From NCBI GenBank assembly GCA_027295745.1, contig JAPUKI010000240.1, forward strand, positions 1 to 17,596: DNA of 17,596 bases, given 5' to 3'. The stretch's first letter is position 1, and each line of letters begins with the position of its first letter. The notes below the pieces were generated by a model, which saw only the letters and a list, made by a program, of their open reading frames with translations, ran no database searches and was not told the origin of the DNA. Below are positions 5,973-14,045 of this stretch, one piece after another. Position numbers and translations under genes: made by a program. The stretch is from Acidobacteriota bacterium. GTDB taxonomy: Bacteria; Acidobacteriota; UBA6911; RPQK01; JADFOI01.

Positions 5973-7845
5973 CGTAATGTTCGATGTGCATCAGGGGGTC
6001 GGGTTGAACAGAGACGGCTTTGCCGGTCATCTCTTCCATCTCCCTCATCACCCTTTTCTCGCCGCCCCGGAGTGCCTTACCGACATCCGGATGGCAGCGA
6101 ATCATGAGTTCCTGGCTGTCCTCCAAACCGGGAATCATCTTTTGAACTTGCTGGAGAATGGAGTAGCAAACAGTCCGCACTGATCTTGTCATACCGGTTC
6201 CCTGGCAGGTCGTGCAGGGCTGACAGAGCAGTCTCTCCAACGACTGTTTGACTCGTTTACGGGTGATTGCCACCAATCCAAACTCGTTGAATTCGAGTAC
6301 TCTTGAAGGTGATTTGTCCTTCTCCAACTCCGCCTGGAGCGCGCTCATGACTTTCTGGCGATTCTTCTTCTCGTCCATGTCAATAAAATCGATGACAATG
6401 ATCCCCCCCAGATCACGAAGACGAATCTGACGAACGATCTCTTTTGCTGCATCCAGATTGGTTTTGGTGATGGTATCTTCCAGCGAACTGGTGTTTCCCA
6501 CGAACCTACCGGTATTGACATCAATGGCCACCAGAGCCTCGGTCTGGTTGATGACGATGTAGCGGCCGTTCCTGAGCCAGACTTTTTGGCGCAAGGCCTT
6601 CTCAATCTCAGTTGTCACCTGGTATGCATCAAAGAGGGGTTTCTTCTTCTTATAGAGGCGGACTCGCTGGACCAGTTCGGGGTTGAATTGATTGACAAAA
6701 TCGACAATCCTTGTGTACTCCTCCTCGTCGTCCACACGAATGGCCCGGTACTCTTCCGAGAAGTGGTCCCGCACCACCCGTTGACTCAAGCTGGGTTCCG
6801 CATAGACCAGGGCTGGAGCCGAGCTTGTCTCCGCCTTCCGACGGATATCCTCCCACAGCCTGGTGAGATAGAGCAGGTCTTTGCGAAAGTCTGCTTCAGC
6901 ATGATTTTCGCCCACCGTTCGCACAATAAACCCTTTTCCGGAATCGCCGCGCAGCTTGGTGATCATGTCTCTGAGGCGTTTACGCTCTGTGTCACGCACA
7001 ATTCTTCTGGACACCCCAACGTGCTCAACGGTCGGCATAAAAACCAGGTAACGTCCGGGCAAGACGCTATGTGAGGTAATACGAGCCCCTTTTTTGCCGA
7101 TGGGCTCTTTAGACACCTGGACCAATATCTCCTGTCCTTTATGCAGGAGGTCACCGATCAACACTTGCCCGTTGCGGTGATGGGAGTTTTTCCGTCTGGT
7201 TTTGGGGGAGTTGCGCGACGACTCGACCTGAGACAGATCGACCTTCTCTTCCACGAGAGCTGTTTGAGGGGGAGCTGTTTGAGGGGGAGCTGTTTGAGGG
7301 GACAGTGTCTCTTCAGAAAGACCCTGGGTCTGATGCTCTACCAGGGGCTGCAGGTAGGGGGGCATGATGTGAGGATCCTGTTCCTCATTGTGAGCCGGCC
7401 AGTCAACTCCACTGCTCTGGGCTGCCTGCTGAGAAATGGAACTCAGCGGGAGCTCCAGATGATCTGGCAGGATCTGTCCAACTTCTGCTACCGGCTCTGG
7501 AACAGGGCGTTGGGGTGAACGCAGGTCGGAGTCAACTGACGTTTTATGGGAACCGTCTTGGCGTGGTCCCGTGAATTCTCCCTTTGCGTCTTCGAAAAGC
7601 TCCTCAAATTCCTCGTAGTCCTCGGAAAAATCCGAGACATAGAGGAAGGTGTCCCGCCCCAGGCCAATATCAACAAAGGCTGCTTGCATCCCCGGCAGGA
7701 CCCGGGTCACCTTTCCTTTATAGATATTCCCCAGGATTCGCTTATTCTTAGCTCGTTCAATGAAAATTTCAGTGACCTGGTCTTCTTCCAGGATGGCAAG
7801 CTTGGTCTCCACACTCGTCGATGAAATCAATAATTCTTTTGACAT
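5956..7845 (-). CDS. rng: Ribonuclease G/E family endoribonuclease with a large insertion in the S1 domain
   Basis: This endoribonuclease cuts single-stranded AU-rich RNA and matures rRNA. I chose the ATG at 7843-7845 (MSKELLISST), preceded by GGAAAGGA, giving 629 residues; the frame is open 27 codons further up to 7926, but that extension looks unlike the family. The S1 domain starts around residue 38 (RILGNIYKGKVTRVLPGMQAAF is the family pattern) and is split at about residues 73-226 by some 150 low-complexity residues, before resuming at GDLLHKGQEILVQV. Downstream are AIDVNTG (D442) and VIDFIDM (D486), matching the two Mg-binding catalytic aspartates of RNase E. The Zn-link cysteines are probably C544 and C547 in CQPCTTCQGTG. 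There is no long C-terminal scaffold, so RNase G fits better than RNase E. It is first in the operon; its TAA lies inside mazG. Confidence 0.93.
   Translation of the reverse strand: MSKELLISSTSVETKLAILEEDQVTEIFIERAKNKRILGNIYKGKVTRVLPGMQAAFVDIGLGRDTFLYVSDFSEDYEEFEELFEDAKGEFTGPRQDGSHKTSVDSDLRSPQRPVPEPVAEVGQILPDHLELPLSSISQQAAQSSGVDWPAHNEEQDPHIMPPYLQPLVEHQTQGLSEETLSPQTAPPQTAPPQTALVEEKVDLSQVESSRNSPKTRRKNSHHRNGQVLIGDLLHKGQEILVQVSKEPIGKKGARITSHSVLPGRYLVFMPTVEHVGVSRRIVRDTERKRLRDMITKLRGDSGKGFIVRTVGENHAEADFRKDLLYLTRLWEDIRRKAETSSAPALVYAEPSLSQRVVRDHFSEEYRAIRVDDEEEYTRIVDFVNQFNPELVQRVRLYKKKKPLFDAYQVTTEIEKALRQKVWLRNGRYIVINQTEALVAIDVNTGRFVGNTSSLEDTITKTNLDAAKEIVRQIRLRDLGGIIVIDFIDMDEKKNRQKVMSALQAELEKDKSPSRVLEFNEFGLVAITRKRVKQSLERLLCQPCTTCQGTGMTRSVRTVCYSILQQVQKMIPGLEDSQELMIRCHPDVGKALRGGEKRVMREMEEMTGKAVSVQPDPLMHIEHYDVIEI
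7257..7301 (-). repeat. Three perfect 15-bp tandem copies inside rng
   Basis: The unit GAGCTGTTTGAGGGG (plus strand) repeats without change at 7257-7271, 7272-7286 and 7287-7301. On the coding strand it keeps the reading frame and encodes PQTAP repeated about three times (residues 183-196) within the disordered insertion of the RNase. A 15-base in-frame unit with identical copies indicates recent slippage or unequal exchange and may vary between strains. Confidence 0.9.
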
Positions 7846-8069
7846 GGTCCTTTCCAGGTTTGGCGCATTCGCCTCTCTGTTCAACCTGGAGAAGCTGGGG
7901 GAGGGAGGAAGAGTCCTTTTCGGCAAGCGGCAGATGGGCCTCCAAGGGGCTAGATCATCTCATTTCCGCTGGCAGATCGAAAGGGCGGGTAAAAGACATC
8001 GAAAACTAGTCGACACGAAAACTCTCTTCCATACACACGGGCAGAAACAGCGATCTGACAAGGCGCGCG

Positions 8070-8083
8070 ACCCGCAAGCGGGT
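8070..8083 (-). other. Perfect GC-rich hairpin in rng leader
   Basis: ACCCGCAAGCGGGT is a 6-base perfect inverted repeat around AA (a five-pair stem with a CAAG tetraloop is more realistic). It is not followed by a T-run on either strand, so it is unlikely to be a simple intrinsic terminator. Confidence 0.6.
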
Positions 8084-8105
8084 GCCCCGAGGCCACTGTA
8101 GTCGT

Positions 8106-8121
8106 ACTGTCAAGCGACAGT
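8106..8121 (-). other. Perfect ACTGTC/GACAGT hairpin in rng leader
   Basis: ACTGTCAAGCGACAGT is a 6-pair perfect stem with an AAGC loop (GCTT on the minus strand), 22 bases from the GC-rich hairpin at 8070-8083. No T-run follows, so a structural leader element or protein-binding palindrome is more likely than a terminator. Confidence 0.6.
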
Positions 8122-8251
8122 GCACAACGCATTCAGGGCAGAGACGGTTCCACCAGTGTAATCGATCATTTGTGAGCGAGGCAGACCAGTCTTTTTGCGG
8201 CGGCCTGCCGTCCCAAAAGCTTCTCCAAATCAGTGAAAATAAAACTTTTAT

Positions 8252-8275
8252 TTAAAAAACAGCTTAAAAAACAGC
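8252..8275. repeat. 12-bp perfect tandem duplication
   Basis: TTAAAAAACAGC occurs twice head to tail (8252-8263 and 8264-8275) in the AT-rich part of the rng upstream region. It may be an A-tract upstream element or slippage product. It lies downstream of the candidate promoter if transcription runs on the minus strand. Confidence 0.85.
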
Positions 8276-8326
8276 CTTTCGTAAAGCTTCTATTAAGTAC
8301 TAGGTGTACTGATCGCTCCAATGACT

Positions 8327-8356
8327 ATTATAGCGATTGGGCCCAGTTGAAGTAAA
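8327..8356 (-). promoter_or_regulatory. Candidate promoter for the rng operon
   Basis: On the minus strand a consensus -10 TATAAT (8327-8332) is preceded, 18 bases upstream, by TTTACT (8351-8356) as a weak -35. It lies just past the rodA stop and would give an rng leader of roughly 480 bases. The -10 is perfect but the -35 matches only in part, so this is a suggestion. Readthrough from rodA could also supply transcription. Confidence 0.35.
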
Positions 8357-8379
8357 GGTGCGACCGCTACAAGGGATTT

Positions 8380-9474
8380 CTAGCAGAAAAAACGTCGCTG
8401 ATAGACGCTCAGAGCCAGGCCCAGGGCAGCAAAGGTGGTGATTGTGGCGGATCCCCCATAACTCAACAGGGGGAGGGGAATACCAATAGGAGGCACGAGT
8501 CCAAGGGTCATTCCCACATTGATCCCCACATGAAAAAACATGAGGCAGGCAACCCCCGTAATCAGCAGGATGCCGACGCGATCACGGGCGGTTTCAGCAA
8601 TGCGAATCAAGCGCATCAGAATCAGCAAATAGAGCATCAATATGATGATGGCACCGACAAAGCCGATTTCTTCCGCCAAGATGGCAAAGATAAAATCGGT
8701 ATGGATCTCGGGTACAAATCCGAGTTGGCTTTGCAACCCCTGCCCAAGGCCCTTGCCAAACAAGCCTCCCGAGCCAATGGCAATCTGAGACTGTCGGGAT
8801 TGATAACCGATTCCCTGGGGATCCAGTCCCGGATCAAAGGTCGCCAGAATGCGTTGTTTCTGGTAATCCTGCAACAGAAACCAACTCAAGGGAGCGACGC
8901 ACAGGGAGACAATCAGAACAGTGACCAGAAGTCGCCTCTTGACACCTGCCACCACCATCATTCCAAAGAGAATGGGAAGATACATGAGAGCAGTCCCAAG
9001 ATCGCCCTGGGAGGTGATCAGGATCATGGGCAGAAAGGTGATGGAAGCAAGTACTAGAAAATGCTTACGCCGCAGGTGATTCTCATTGAGTTCACCCAGG
9101 TAGCGCGCCAGGAGGAGGATCACGGTGAGTTTGGCTAACTCCGACGGTTGGAAGCGAAGGCTGCCAAGAGTGATCCAACTCCTACTCCCGTTGACCTCAG
9201 TTCCGAAAAAGAGAATCCCAACCAGGGTGAAGGCCGAGAGAGCGTACAGAAGGAGGGCGTGATCGGCCAGAAAGTGATAATCGATGGACATAACAAAAAG
9301 ACAGACACCCACTCCTAATGCGATCCACAAAAGGTGCCTGAGGAAGATGCTATAGTCCCCACCTCCGGAACTCGCATTATAGATCCCCAGTGCTCCCAGT
9401 AAGGCTAGAATCAAGGCTCCCAGAAACAGGGAGTAATCGAATTGTGTGAGGATCCCTCGTTCCGACACCTTCAC
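8380..9474 (-). CDS. rodA: Rod-shape peptidoglycan glycosyltransferase RodA (SEDS family)
   Basis: This 364-residue multi-pass membrane protein polymerises lipid II into glycan strands during cell elongation, working with PBP2. About ten hydrophobic segments are visible. SEDS signatures are NGSRSWI (95-101), FQPSELAKL (108-116), SQGDLGTALMY (155-165), the FVPEIHTDFIFAILAEEIGF stretch (253-272) whose D260 matches the catalytic aspartate of RodA, and PLLSYGGSATI (335-345). The length fits RodA rather than FtsW. The start is GTG, overlapping the mrdA TGA by four bases (GTGA), with AAGGAAAGG just upstream. It is the last gene of the mre-mrd cluster. Confidence 0.97.
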   Translation of the reverse strand: MKVSERGILTQFDYSLFLGALILALLGALGIYNASSGGGDYSIFLRHLLWIALGVGVCLFVMSIDYHFLADHALLLYALSAFTLVGILFFGTEVNGSRSWITLGSLRFQPSELAKLTVILLLARYLGELNENHLRRKHFLVLASITFLPMILITSQGDLGTALMYLPILFGMMVVAGVKRRLLVTVLIVSLCVAPLSWFLLQDYQKQRILATFDPGLDPQGIGYQSRQSQIAIGSGGLFGKGLGQGLQSQLGFVPEIHTDFIFAILAEEIGFVGAIIILMLYLLILMRLIRIAETARDRVGILLITGVACLMFFHVGINVGMTLGLVPPIGIPLPLLSYGGSATITTFAALGLALSVYQRRFFC

Positions 9475-11318
9475 AACCTTTCCTTCTGCTGGGCTTGTGA
9501 AGCGACTTCCACTCCGGCAGGCCCACGGATTTTATACTTCTCGTAGTAGACTCTGAAAACCTCCCTGGCCAAAGGGGCAGCTCCGCTTCCTCCTGAACCC
9601 CCTCTTTGCACAATGACCGCGACGACGATTTCGGGGTTGTCTCGGGGAGCAAAGCCGACAAACCAGGCATTGGACTCAAATCTCTCAGCTTCACTCTCCG
9701 ACAAACTTTCACGCGTTGAAAGGCTGATCGTTTGGGCAGTTCCTGTCTTTCCACTGATCTGGAAATTAGCCAGGCGGGCGCCCGCACCCGTACCTCCCTC
9801 ATTGACCACACTCCACATGGCATCCCGAATCGCTTCCAGGCTTTCGGGAGCAAAGAGGGGGGGTTGGAAGACCTGATCCGGTGCCAAACTTGTCTGAGAT
9901 TCCCCTTTCAACAGATGGAGTCTGGGACTTTTTCCCGTTGCGATGATACCTACGGCGCGAGCCATTTGAACCGGCGTCACCAGTATCGGACCCTGACCGA
10001 TAGCTAAGGATATGGTCTCACCGGCATACCAGGGTTCTCCTGTGACCTGCCTTTTCCACTCCTCTGAAGGAACCAATCCGGATGTCTCTCCCAGAAGATC
10101 AATTCCCAGGGGGGAGCCCAGCCCCAATTGGCGACTGAAGCTGGCAATCTCCTGGATGCCCAGTTTCTGTCCCAGAATATAGAAGAAGGTGTTGCACGAA
10201 TGCTGAATCGCTTCCCGCAAATTCACGCGTCCGTGCCCCCCTTCCTTCCAGCAATGAAACCGGTGACCGTAGAGATCTATGCCACCATCACAATAAACTG
10301 AAGTCTCGGCATCGATAATCCCACGCTCGAGTCCAGCCACTGCCAAAATCATCTTGAAAGTCGATCCCGGGGAAAAACTGTTTTGGATCGTCCGGTTCTG
10401 AAGTGGGTGATCAGGATTCTCCAGTAGTTTCTCCCACTCTACCTTAGTAATACGGGTGGCAAACTGGTTGGGATCAAAGTCGGGTCGGCTTGCCATCACC
10501 AGGATTTCGCCAGTGCGCGCATGGAAGGCAACAATTGCACCCGCATGGTCCCCCAGTTGGCTCTCTGCCATGGCCTGCATATCCAGATCAATGGTCAGCG
10601 TCAGATCCGTTCCTCGGATCGGATCTCTCTGTTCCAGATCCTGGAGAATCTTTCCACGACTGTCCACCAGCACACGACGGAGCCCGTCACGACCTGTCAG
10701 CCTTCGGTTATAGGTCCGCTCCACCCCAAACTGACCGACAACATCCCCCGCCCTATATTCTGTAAATTCAGGCTCCTGGAGTTGACGCCGCGAGATTTCA
10801 CCCACGTATCCAGCAACGTGAGCAGCCAGGCTTCCGTATCGATAAATCCGGCGAGGTTGCTTCAAGATCTCCAGTTCTGGATGGTCTGATTGGCGGGCAA
10901 GCAGGTAGGCAGTTTCCGCCATCGAAAGGTTTTCCTTCAACACCAACGGTTGGTAAATGCCATAACTCCCGGCCTCCCGCAGCCGCTCCCGGAGAGCCTC
11001 CTCTGTGAGATCCAGCCCCTCGACGAGAACCTGGATTGTGCCGTCCAGATCGCGGAGTTCATCCAGGAAGAGCAAAAGGTTGAAGCCATAGACGTTGTCA
11101 ACCAAAACTCTATTCTCTCGATCATAGATGAGACCTCGTGGGGCAATCAGGGGTAGAGTCCGAATACGGTTTTGTTCGGCTAAGTTTTCATAGTGCTCAA
11201 ACTGGAGCACCGACAGGAACCACAACTGGATAAAGAGACAGGTGAAAATCACCACAAAAAAGATTCGAAGCCAATTCAGGCGCTGGAGAAGCTCGCGGTT
11301 ATCTTGAAAAATAGGCAT
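9471..11318 (-). CDS. mrdA: Penicillin-binding protein 2 (peptidoglycan D,D-transpeptidase)
   Basis: This 615-residue class B PBP crosslinks peptidoglycan in the elongasome and is RodA's partner. It has one N-terminal membrane anchor (about residues 16-38), a dimerisation/pedestal domain opening with RTLPLIAPRGLIYDRENRVL-type residues (53-72), and a C-terminal transpeptidase domain. The penicillin-binding motifs are all present: SxxK with the nucleophilic serine in GSTFK (S319, K322), SCN (374-376) and KTGT (524-527). The length is typical. The tail after about 597 is a short charged extension. Its ATG lies 9 bases after mreD with an AGGGTG ribosome-binding site, and its stop overlaps rodA. 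Confidence 0.97.
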   Translation of the reverse strand: MPIFQDNRELLQRLNWLRIFFVVIFTCLFIQLWFLSVLQFEHYENLAEQNRIRTLPLIAPRGLIYDRENRVLVDNVYGFNLLLFLDELRDLDGTIQVLVEGLDLTEEALRERLREAGSYGIYQPLVLKENLSMAETAYLLARQSDHPELEILKQPRRIYRYGSLAAHVAGYVGEISRRQLQEPEFTEYRAGDVVGQFGVERTYNRRLTGRDGLRRVLVDSRGKILQDLEQRDPIRGTDLTLTIDLDMQAMAESQLGDHAGAIVAFHARTGEILVMASRPDFDPNQFATRITKVEWEKLLENPDHPLQNRTIQNSFSPGSTFKMILAVAGLERGIIDAETSVYCDGGIDLYGHRFHCWKEGGHGRVNLREAIQHSCNTFFYILGQKLGIQEIASFSRQLGLGSPLGIDLLGETSGLVPSEEWKRQVTGEPWYAGETISLAIGQGPILVTPVQMARAVGIIATGKSPRLHLLKGESQTSLAPDQVFQPPLFAPESLEAIRDAMWSVVNEGGTGAGARLANFQISGKTGTAQTISLSTRESLSESEAERFESNAWFVGFAPRDNPEIVVAVIVQRGGSGGSGAAPLAREVFRVYYEKYKIRGPAGVEVASQAQQKERL

Positions 11319-11327
11319 TAGTACACC

Positions 11328-11828
11328 CTACAATCGCCGAAAGTCCTTTTGGGGAAACTTGAACCGATCATAGACATGGAAAACTAGGCCGCCTGCGACT
11401 CCGGTGACGGGGGCCTGAATCAAGGTTCTCAGCCACATTTCTCGCTGGATGGTCTGTCCCAGCAGAGCTCCCATCCCCACCACGATTCCATCGTCCAGTA
11501 CGGAAAGAAGCCCAATCAGAACACACCGAGCAGGAAAGCCTTCCAACACCAACCACTTGCTCAGGTAAGACCCTCCAAAACCCATAAGGGTTTTGCTCAG
11601 GCCGTTCAACCCCAAATAGATTCCGGAGATCGCATCTTTCAGCAGCCCAAATGTGAATCCGCGTACTGCCCCCTTTGCAGGTGAAGAATTCCAGCCGATA
11701 TAGAGTGCAAGAACCAGCGATAAGTCCAGGTAGAGAGCAGCTGGGAAGTAGTTAGCAAAGGCAATCTCCGCCACTGCCGTGGCAGCCAAAAGAAGCACCA
11801 CTTCACTGTTGCGGATGGTTTCATTCAA
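11328..11828 (-). CDS. mreD: Rod shape-determining protein MreD
   Basis: This 166-residue, mostly hydrophobic protein has about five membrane segments and links MreC to the cytoplasmic MreB filaments. Sequence conservation in this family is low. The pattern ALYLDLSLVLALYIGW near residues 31-46 and GFTFGLLKDAISGIYLGLNG (57-76) are characteristic, and the position directly after mreC supports the call. The start appears to be TTG at 11826-11828, preceded by a purine-rich GGGAGGGGGG. It overlaps the mreC stop by 8 bases. The nearby ATG at 11822-11824 is in another frame. Rare-start use plus overlap suggests low, mreC-coupled translation. Confidence 0.9.
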   Translation of the reverse strand: MNETIRNSEVVLLLAATAVAEIAFANYFPAALYLDLSLVLALYIGWNSSPAKGAVRGFTFGLLKDAISGIYLGLNGLSKTLMGFGGSYLSKWLVLEGFPARCVLIGLLSVLDDGIVVGMGALLGQTIQREMWLRTLIQAPVTGVAGGLVFHVYDRFKFPQKDFRRL

Positions 11829-12645
11829 TCCCCCCTCCCTTCGATACCACCACCATTATCTCTTCGAGCCGGAGATAATCAACGAAGGGCTCAACCTGGA
11901 TATCCCGATAGACAGTTCCTTTCTTCTGGGAAGCCACTACCTGGCCGATGGGAAACCCCTTGGGGTACATTCGATCGGTGCCGGAGGTGTAGACAATGTC
12001 TCCCACCTCCACCGACTCGTAGTTCGGAATAAAATTCCAGTGCAGAATGACTGACCCGTCACCCTGAACCACCCCTTGCAAACGCGAATCCTCCAGCATG
12101 GCACCGGCCGCAGCACCGTCGTTGGTGATCAACTCCACTTCAGCAGTAAAGGGAGTCGTGGCCCAGACTCTGCCGACGATTCCCTGGGGGGTAATCACAG
12201 CGTCATTTTTCTGTATACCCTGTCGAGTCCCAGCATTGATGACCAGCCGATGGGCATAAAAGGGAGGGCTTTTCCAGATGACTTGCGCTAAAACCGTATC
12301 AAAGAGGAACTGGTCCTGGAACATAGGACCATCTTCTCGGATTGACAGTAAGGACTGGATTCCTCGCAGCTGGGCCAACTCGACCCCCAAGTGAGCGTTC
12401 TCTGCGCGAAGTTGGAGATTTTCCTCCTGTGCCCCGTACAAGAGAACATATCGGTTTAATCCATGTGTGACTCCGTCCACCAGGAAGTGAAGGCTGGAAG
12501 CGATGGGAGTGAAAAGCACAAGACTCCAGGATCGGAGCAACAGGCGCCCTTCCTCATTTCGCACTTGCACAGAGAGAAGCAGAATATTGGCCAACAGCAG
12601 CACCGCTAATGGAACCAAAGACTTGCGCTGCAGCAGTTCAATCAT
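11821..12645 (-). CDS. mreC: Rod shape-determining protein MreC
   Basis: This 274-residue protein is a periplasmic scaffold that activates PBP2/RodA. It has one N-terminal membrane helix (about 9-28), a coiled-coil stretch (about 70-100, ENLQLRAENAHLGVELAQL) and a C-terminal beta-barrel domain with the MreC patterns LVINAGTRQGIQKNDAVI (134-151), GIVGRVW (155-161), and VGDIVYTSGTDRMYPKGFPIG (214-234). The length is usual. Its ATG overlaps the mreB TGA (ATGA), and its end overlaps mreD. The C-terminal tail is glycine-rich (KGGGIE) because it encodes the Shine-Dalgarno-like sequence for mreD. Confidence 0.97.
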   Translation of the reverse strand: MIELLQRKSLVPLAVLLLANILLLSVQVRNEEGRLLLRSWSLVLFTPIASSLHFLVDGVTHGLNRYVLLYGAQEENLQLRAENAHLGVELAQLRGIQSLLSIREDGPMFQDQFLFDTVLAQVIWKSPPFYAHRLVINAGTRQGIQKNDAVITPQGIVGRVWATTPFTAEVELITNDGAAAGAMLEDSRLQGVVQGDGSVILHWNFIPNYESVEVGDIVYTSGTDRMYPKGFPIGQVVASQKKGTVYRDIQVEPFVDYLRLEEIMVVVSKGGGIE

Positions 12646-13670
12646 TGCATACTGATTCTTTTTAGAAGAGGGATATCATCCAACATCTTGCCCGTTCCCA
12701 GGACTGCTGAGGATAGAGGATCTTCCGCTAGAAAGATGGGAAGTCCTGTTTCAGCCTTCATTCTCACATCCAGGTTCTTGAGAAGAGCTCCGCCGCCGGT
12801 CACGACCACACCCTTATCCACAATGTCGGCGGAGAGTTCGGGAGGCGTCCGTTCCAAGGCCACCCGCACAGCATTCATGATAATGTCCATGGTATCTGAC
12901 AAGGCCTCGCGCACTTCTTCATCTGTGATGACAATGGTCTTGGGGATCCCTTCGATCAGATCACGCCCCTTGATCTCCATGGTGAGCTTTTCTTCCAGTG
13001 GTGCAGCCGAGCCAATCTGGATTTTCACCTGCTCAGCCGTGCGTTCCCCTATCAGCAAATTGTGTTTTCTTTTGATGTACTGGATGATTGACTCATCCAT
13101 CTCATTTCCCGCAACCCGGACTGAACGACTGTAAACCGGGCCGGACAGACTGATGACAGCGATATCAGTGGTTCCTCCTCCGATGTCCACAATCAAGTTC
13201 CCCCCCGGTTCCGTAATGGGAAGTCCAGCGCCTATGGCTGCAGCCATTGCCTCTTCCAGCAGATAGACCTCGCTGGCCTTGGCCCTGAGAGCCGACTCTC
13301 TGACCGCTCTCTTCTCCACCTGAGTGATCTCGGAAGGAATACAAATGACGATTCTGGGGCTCAGTAAATGATTCCGATGATGAGCTCTCTTGATGAAGTA
13401 TTTCAGCATCTCTTCGGTGATATCGAAATCCGCTATCACTCCATCTTTCATGGGCTTGATCGCAACAATATTGCCCGGTGTTCGACCCAGCATTTCCTTG
13501 GCCTCATGCCCGATCGCCTCGATCTTGTTGGTCACCTTATTGATCGCGACAATGGAAGGTTCGTTCACAACGATTCCTTGCCCTCGGGCAAAAACCAGGG
13601 TATTGGCGGTACCCAGATCGATAGCGAGATCATCTGAAAAATAACGGAAGACTGAGCGGAGGTTAAACAT
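12642..13670 (-). CDS. mreB: Rod shape-determining protein MreB (bacterial actin)
   Basis: This 342-residue actin-fold ATPase polymerises under the membrane and steers cell-wall elongation. The nucleotide-binding motifs are intact: phosphate-1 IDLGTANT (17-24), phosphate-2 VDIGGGTTDIAV (161-172) and a late TGGGA segment near residue 295. The N-terminal MFNLRSVFRYF is amphipathic and likely contacts the membrane. The length is standard. The gene leads the cluster mreB-mreC-mreD-mrdA-rodA. Its ATG lacks a strong Shine-Dalgarno (only GAAAAG). The upstream region is shared with the divergent ppiD-like gene. Confidence 0.98.
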   Translation of the reverse strand: MFNLRSVFRYFSDDLAIDLGTANTLVFARGQGIVVNEPSIVAINKVTNKIEAIGHEAKEMLGRTPGNIVAIKPMKDGVIADFDITEEMLKYFIKRAHHRNHLLSPRIVICIPSEITQVEKRAVRESALRAKASEVYLLEEAMAAAIGAGLPITEPGGNLIVDIGGGTTDIAVISLSGPVYSRSVRVAGNEMDESIIQYIKRKHNLLIGERTAEQVKIQIGSAAPLEEKLTMEIKGRDLIEGIPKTIVITDEEVREALSDTMDIIMNAVRVALERTPPELSADIVDKGVVVTGGGALLKNLDVRMKAETGLPIFLAEDPLSSAVLGTGKMLDDIPLLKRISMQ

Positions 13671-13813
13671 TATGGCTTTTCAGTATGGCACAGTTTCATG
13701 ACAGGAGTTTCTTTACTTTGGCGATTTGAGACCCCATCACTTCTCAAGCCGCTACAGACTCTCGAGGGAGAAACTCTTCCCTTTCCCGTCGGGCCTTGAA
13801 AACCCAAGACGTT

Positions 13814-13842
13814 ATTATCCTCTCTCCTTATGTTTCGAGCAA
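13814..13842 (-). promoter_or_regulatory. Candidate promoter for the mreBCD-mrdA-rodA operon
   Basis: On the minus strand, GATAAT (13814-13819) is preceded by a 17-base spacer and TTGCTC (13837-13842). The -10 matches 5 of 6 consensus bases, the -35 only its TTG half. The site is about 145 bases upstream of the mreB ATG. Spacing is ideal but the evidence is weak. Confidence 0.33.
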
Positions 13843-14045
13843 GATCTAAAGTGAGTACAGCCTGTTGACCGCGAGAAGTTAAAGCGCTTTCTGCTCTCTT
13901 CTCGACTCCCTCACGACAAAAGCACTGCCGTAGTACTGTCCCGAACCTTCTCAGATGAAGTGTATACGGGTTGGGAAGGCTCGCAAGTGATCATCGTCAC
14001 CAACCCACGCCGCCGGTGCACCCGACAACCAGTCAAAGTACTCAC

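Larger units (their letters stand above)
7846..8379 (-). other. Gene-free leader region between rodA and rng, with hairpins and a tandem repeat
   Basis: About 530 bases separate the rodA stop from the chosen rng start, exceptional in this tightly packed stretch. I find no convincing gene: the 60-residue minus-strand frame at 7950-8132 resembles nothing I know and crosses both hairpins. Read as minus-strand leader RNA, it holds a perfect stem ACTGTC/GACAGT with a 4-base loop at 8106-8121, and a perfect stem ACCCGC/GCGGGT at 8070-8083. An A-rich stretch at 8230-8275 contains a perfect 12-base tandem repeat. A candidate promoter lies near its rodA end. Long structured leaders are known for RNase E, where they mediate autoregulation by RNase cleavage; that role here is an inference. 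Part of it could also serve as the rodA 3' end. Confidence 0.5.

Noticed and set aside
7257..7301. Tandem copies considered as a CRISPR-like or regulatory array
   Set aside because: Units are directly adjacent with no spacers and stay in frame inside a protein-coding insertion.
7846..7926. 27-codon upstream extension of rng
   Set aside because: The extension (PKRTLPPSPSFSRLNREANAP) does not look like the RNase G/E N-terminus, whereas MSKELLISS does and follows GGAAAGGA.
7950..8132. 60-residue minus-strand frame in the rng leader
   Set aside because: No family resemblance, no convincing Shine-Dalgarno, and it runs across both perfect hairpins; better explained as structured leader.
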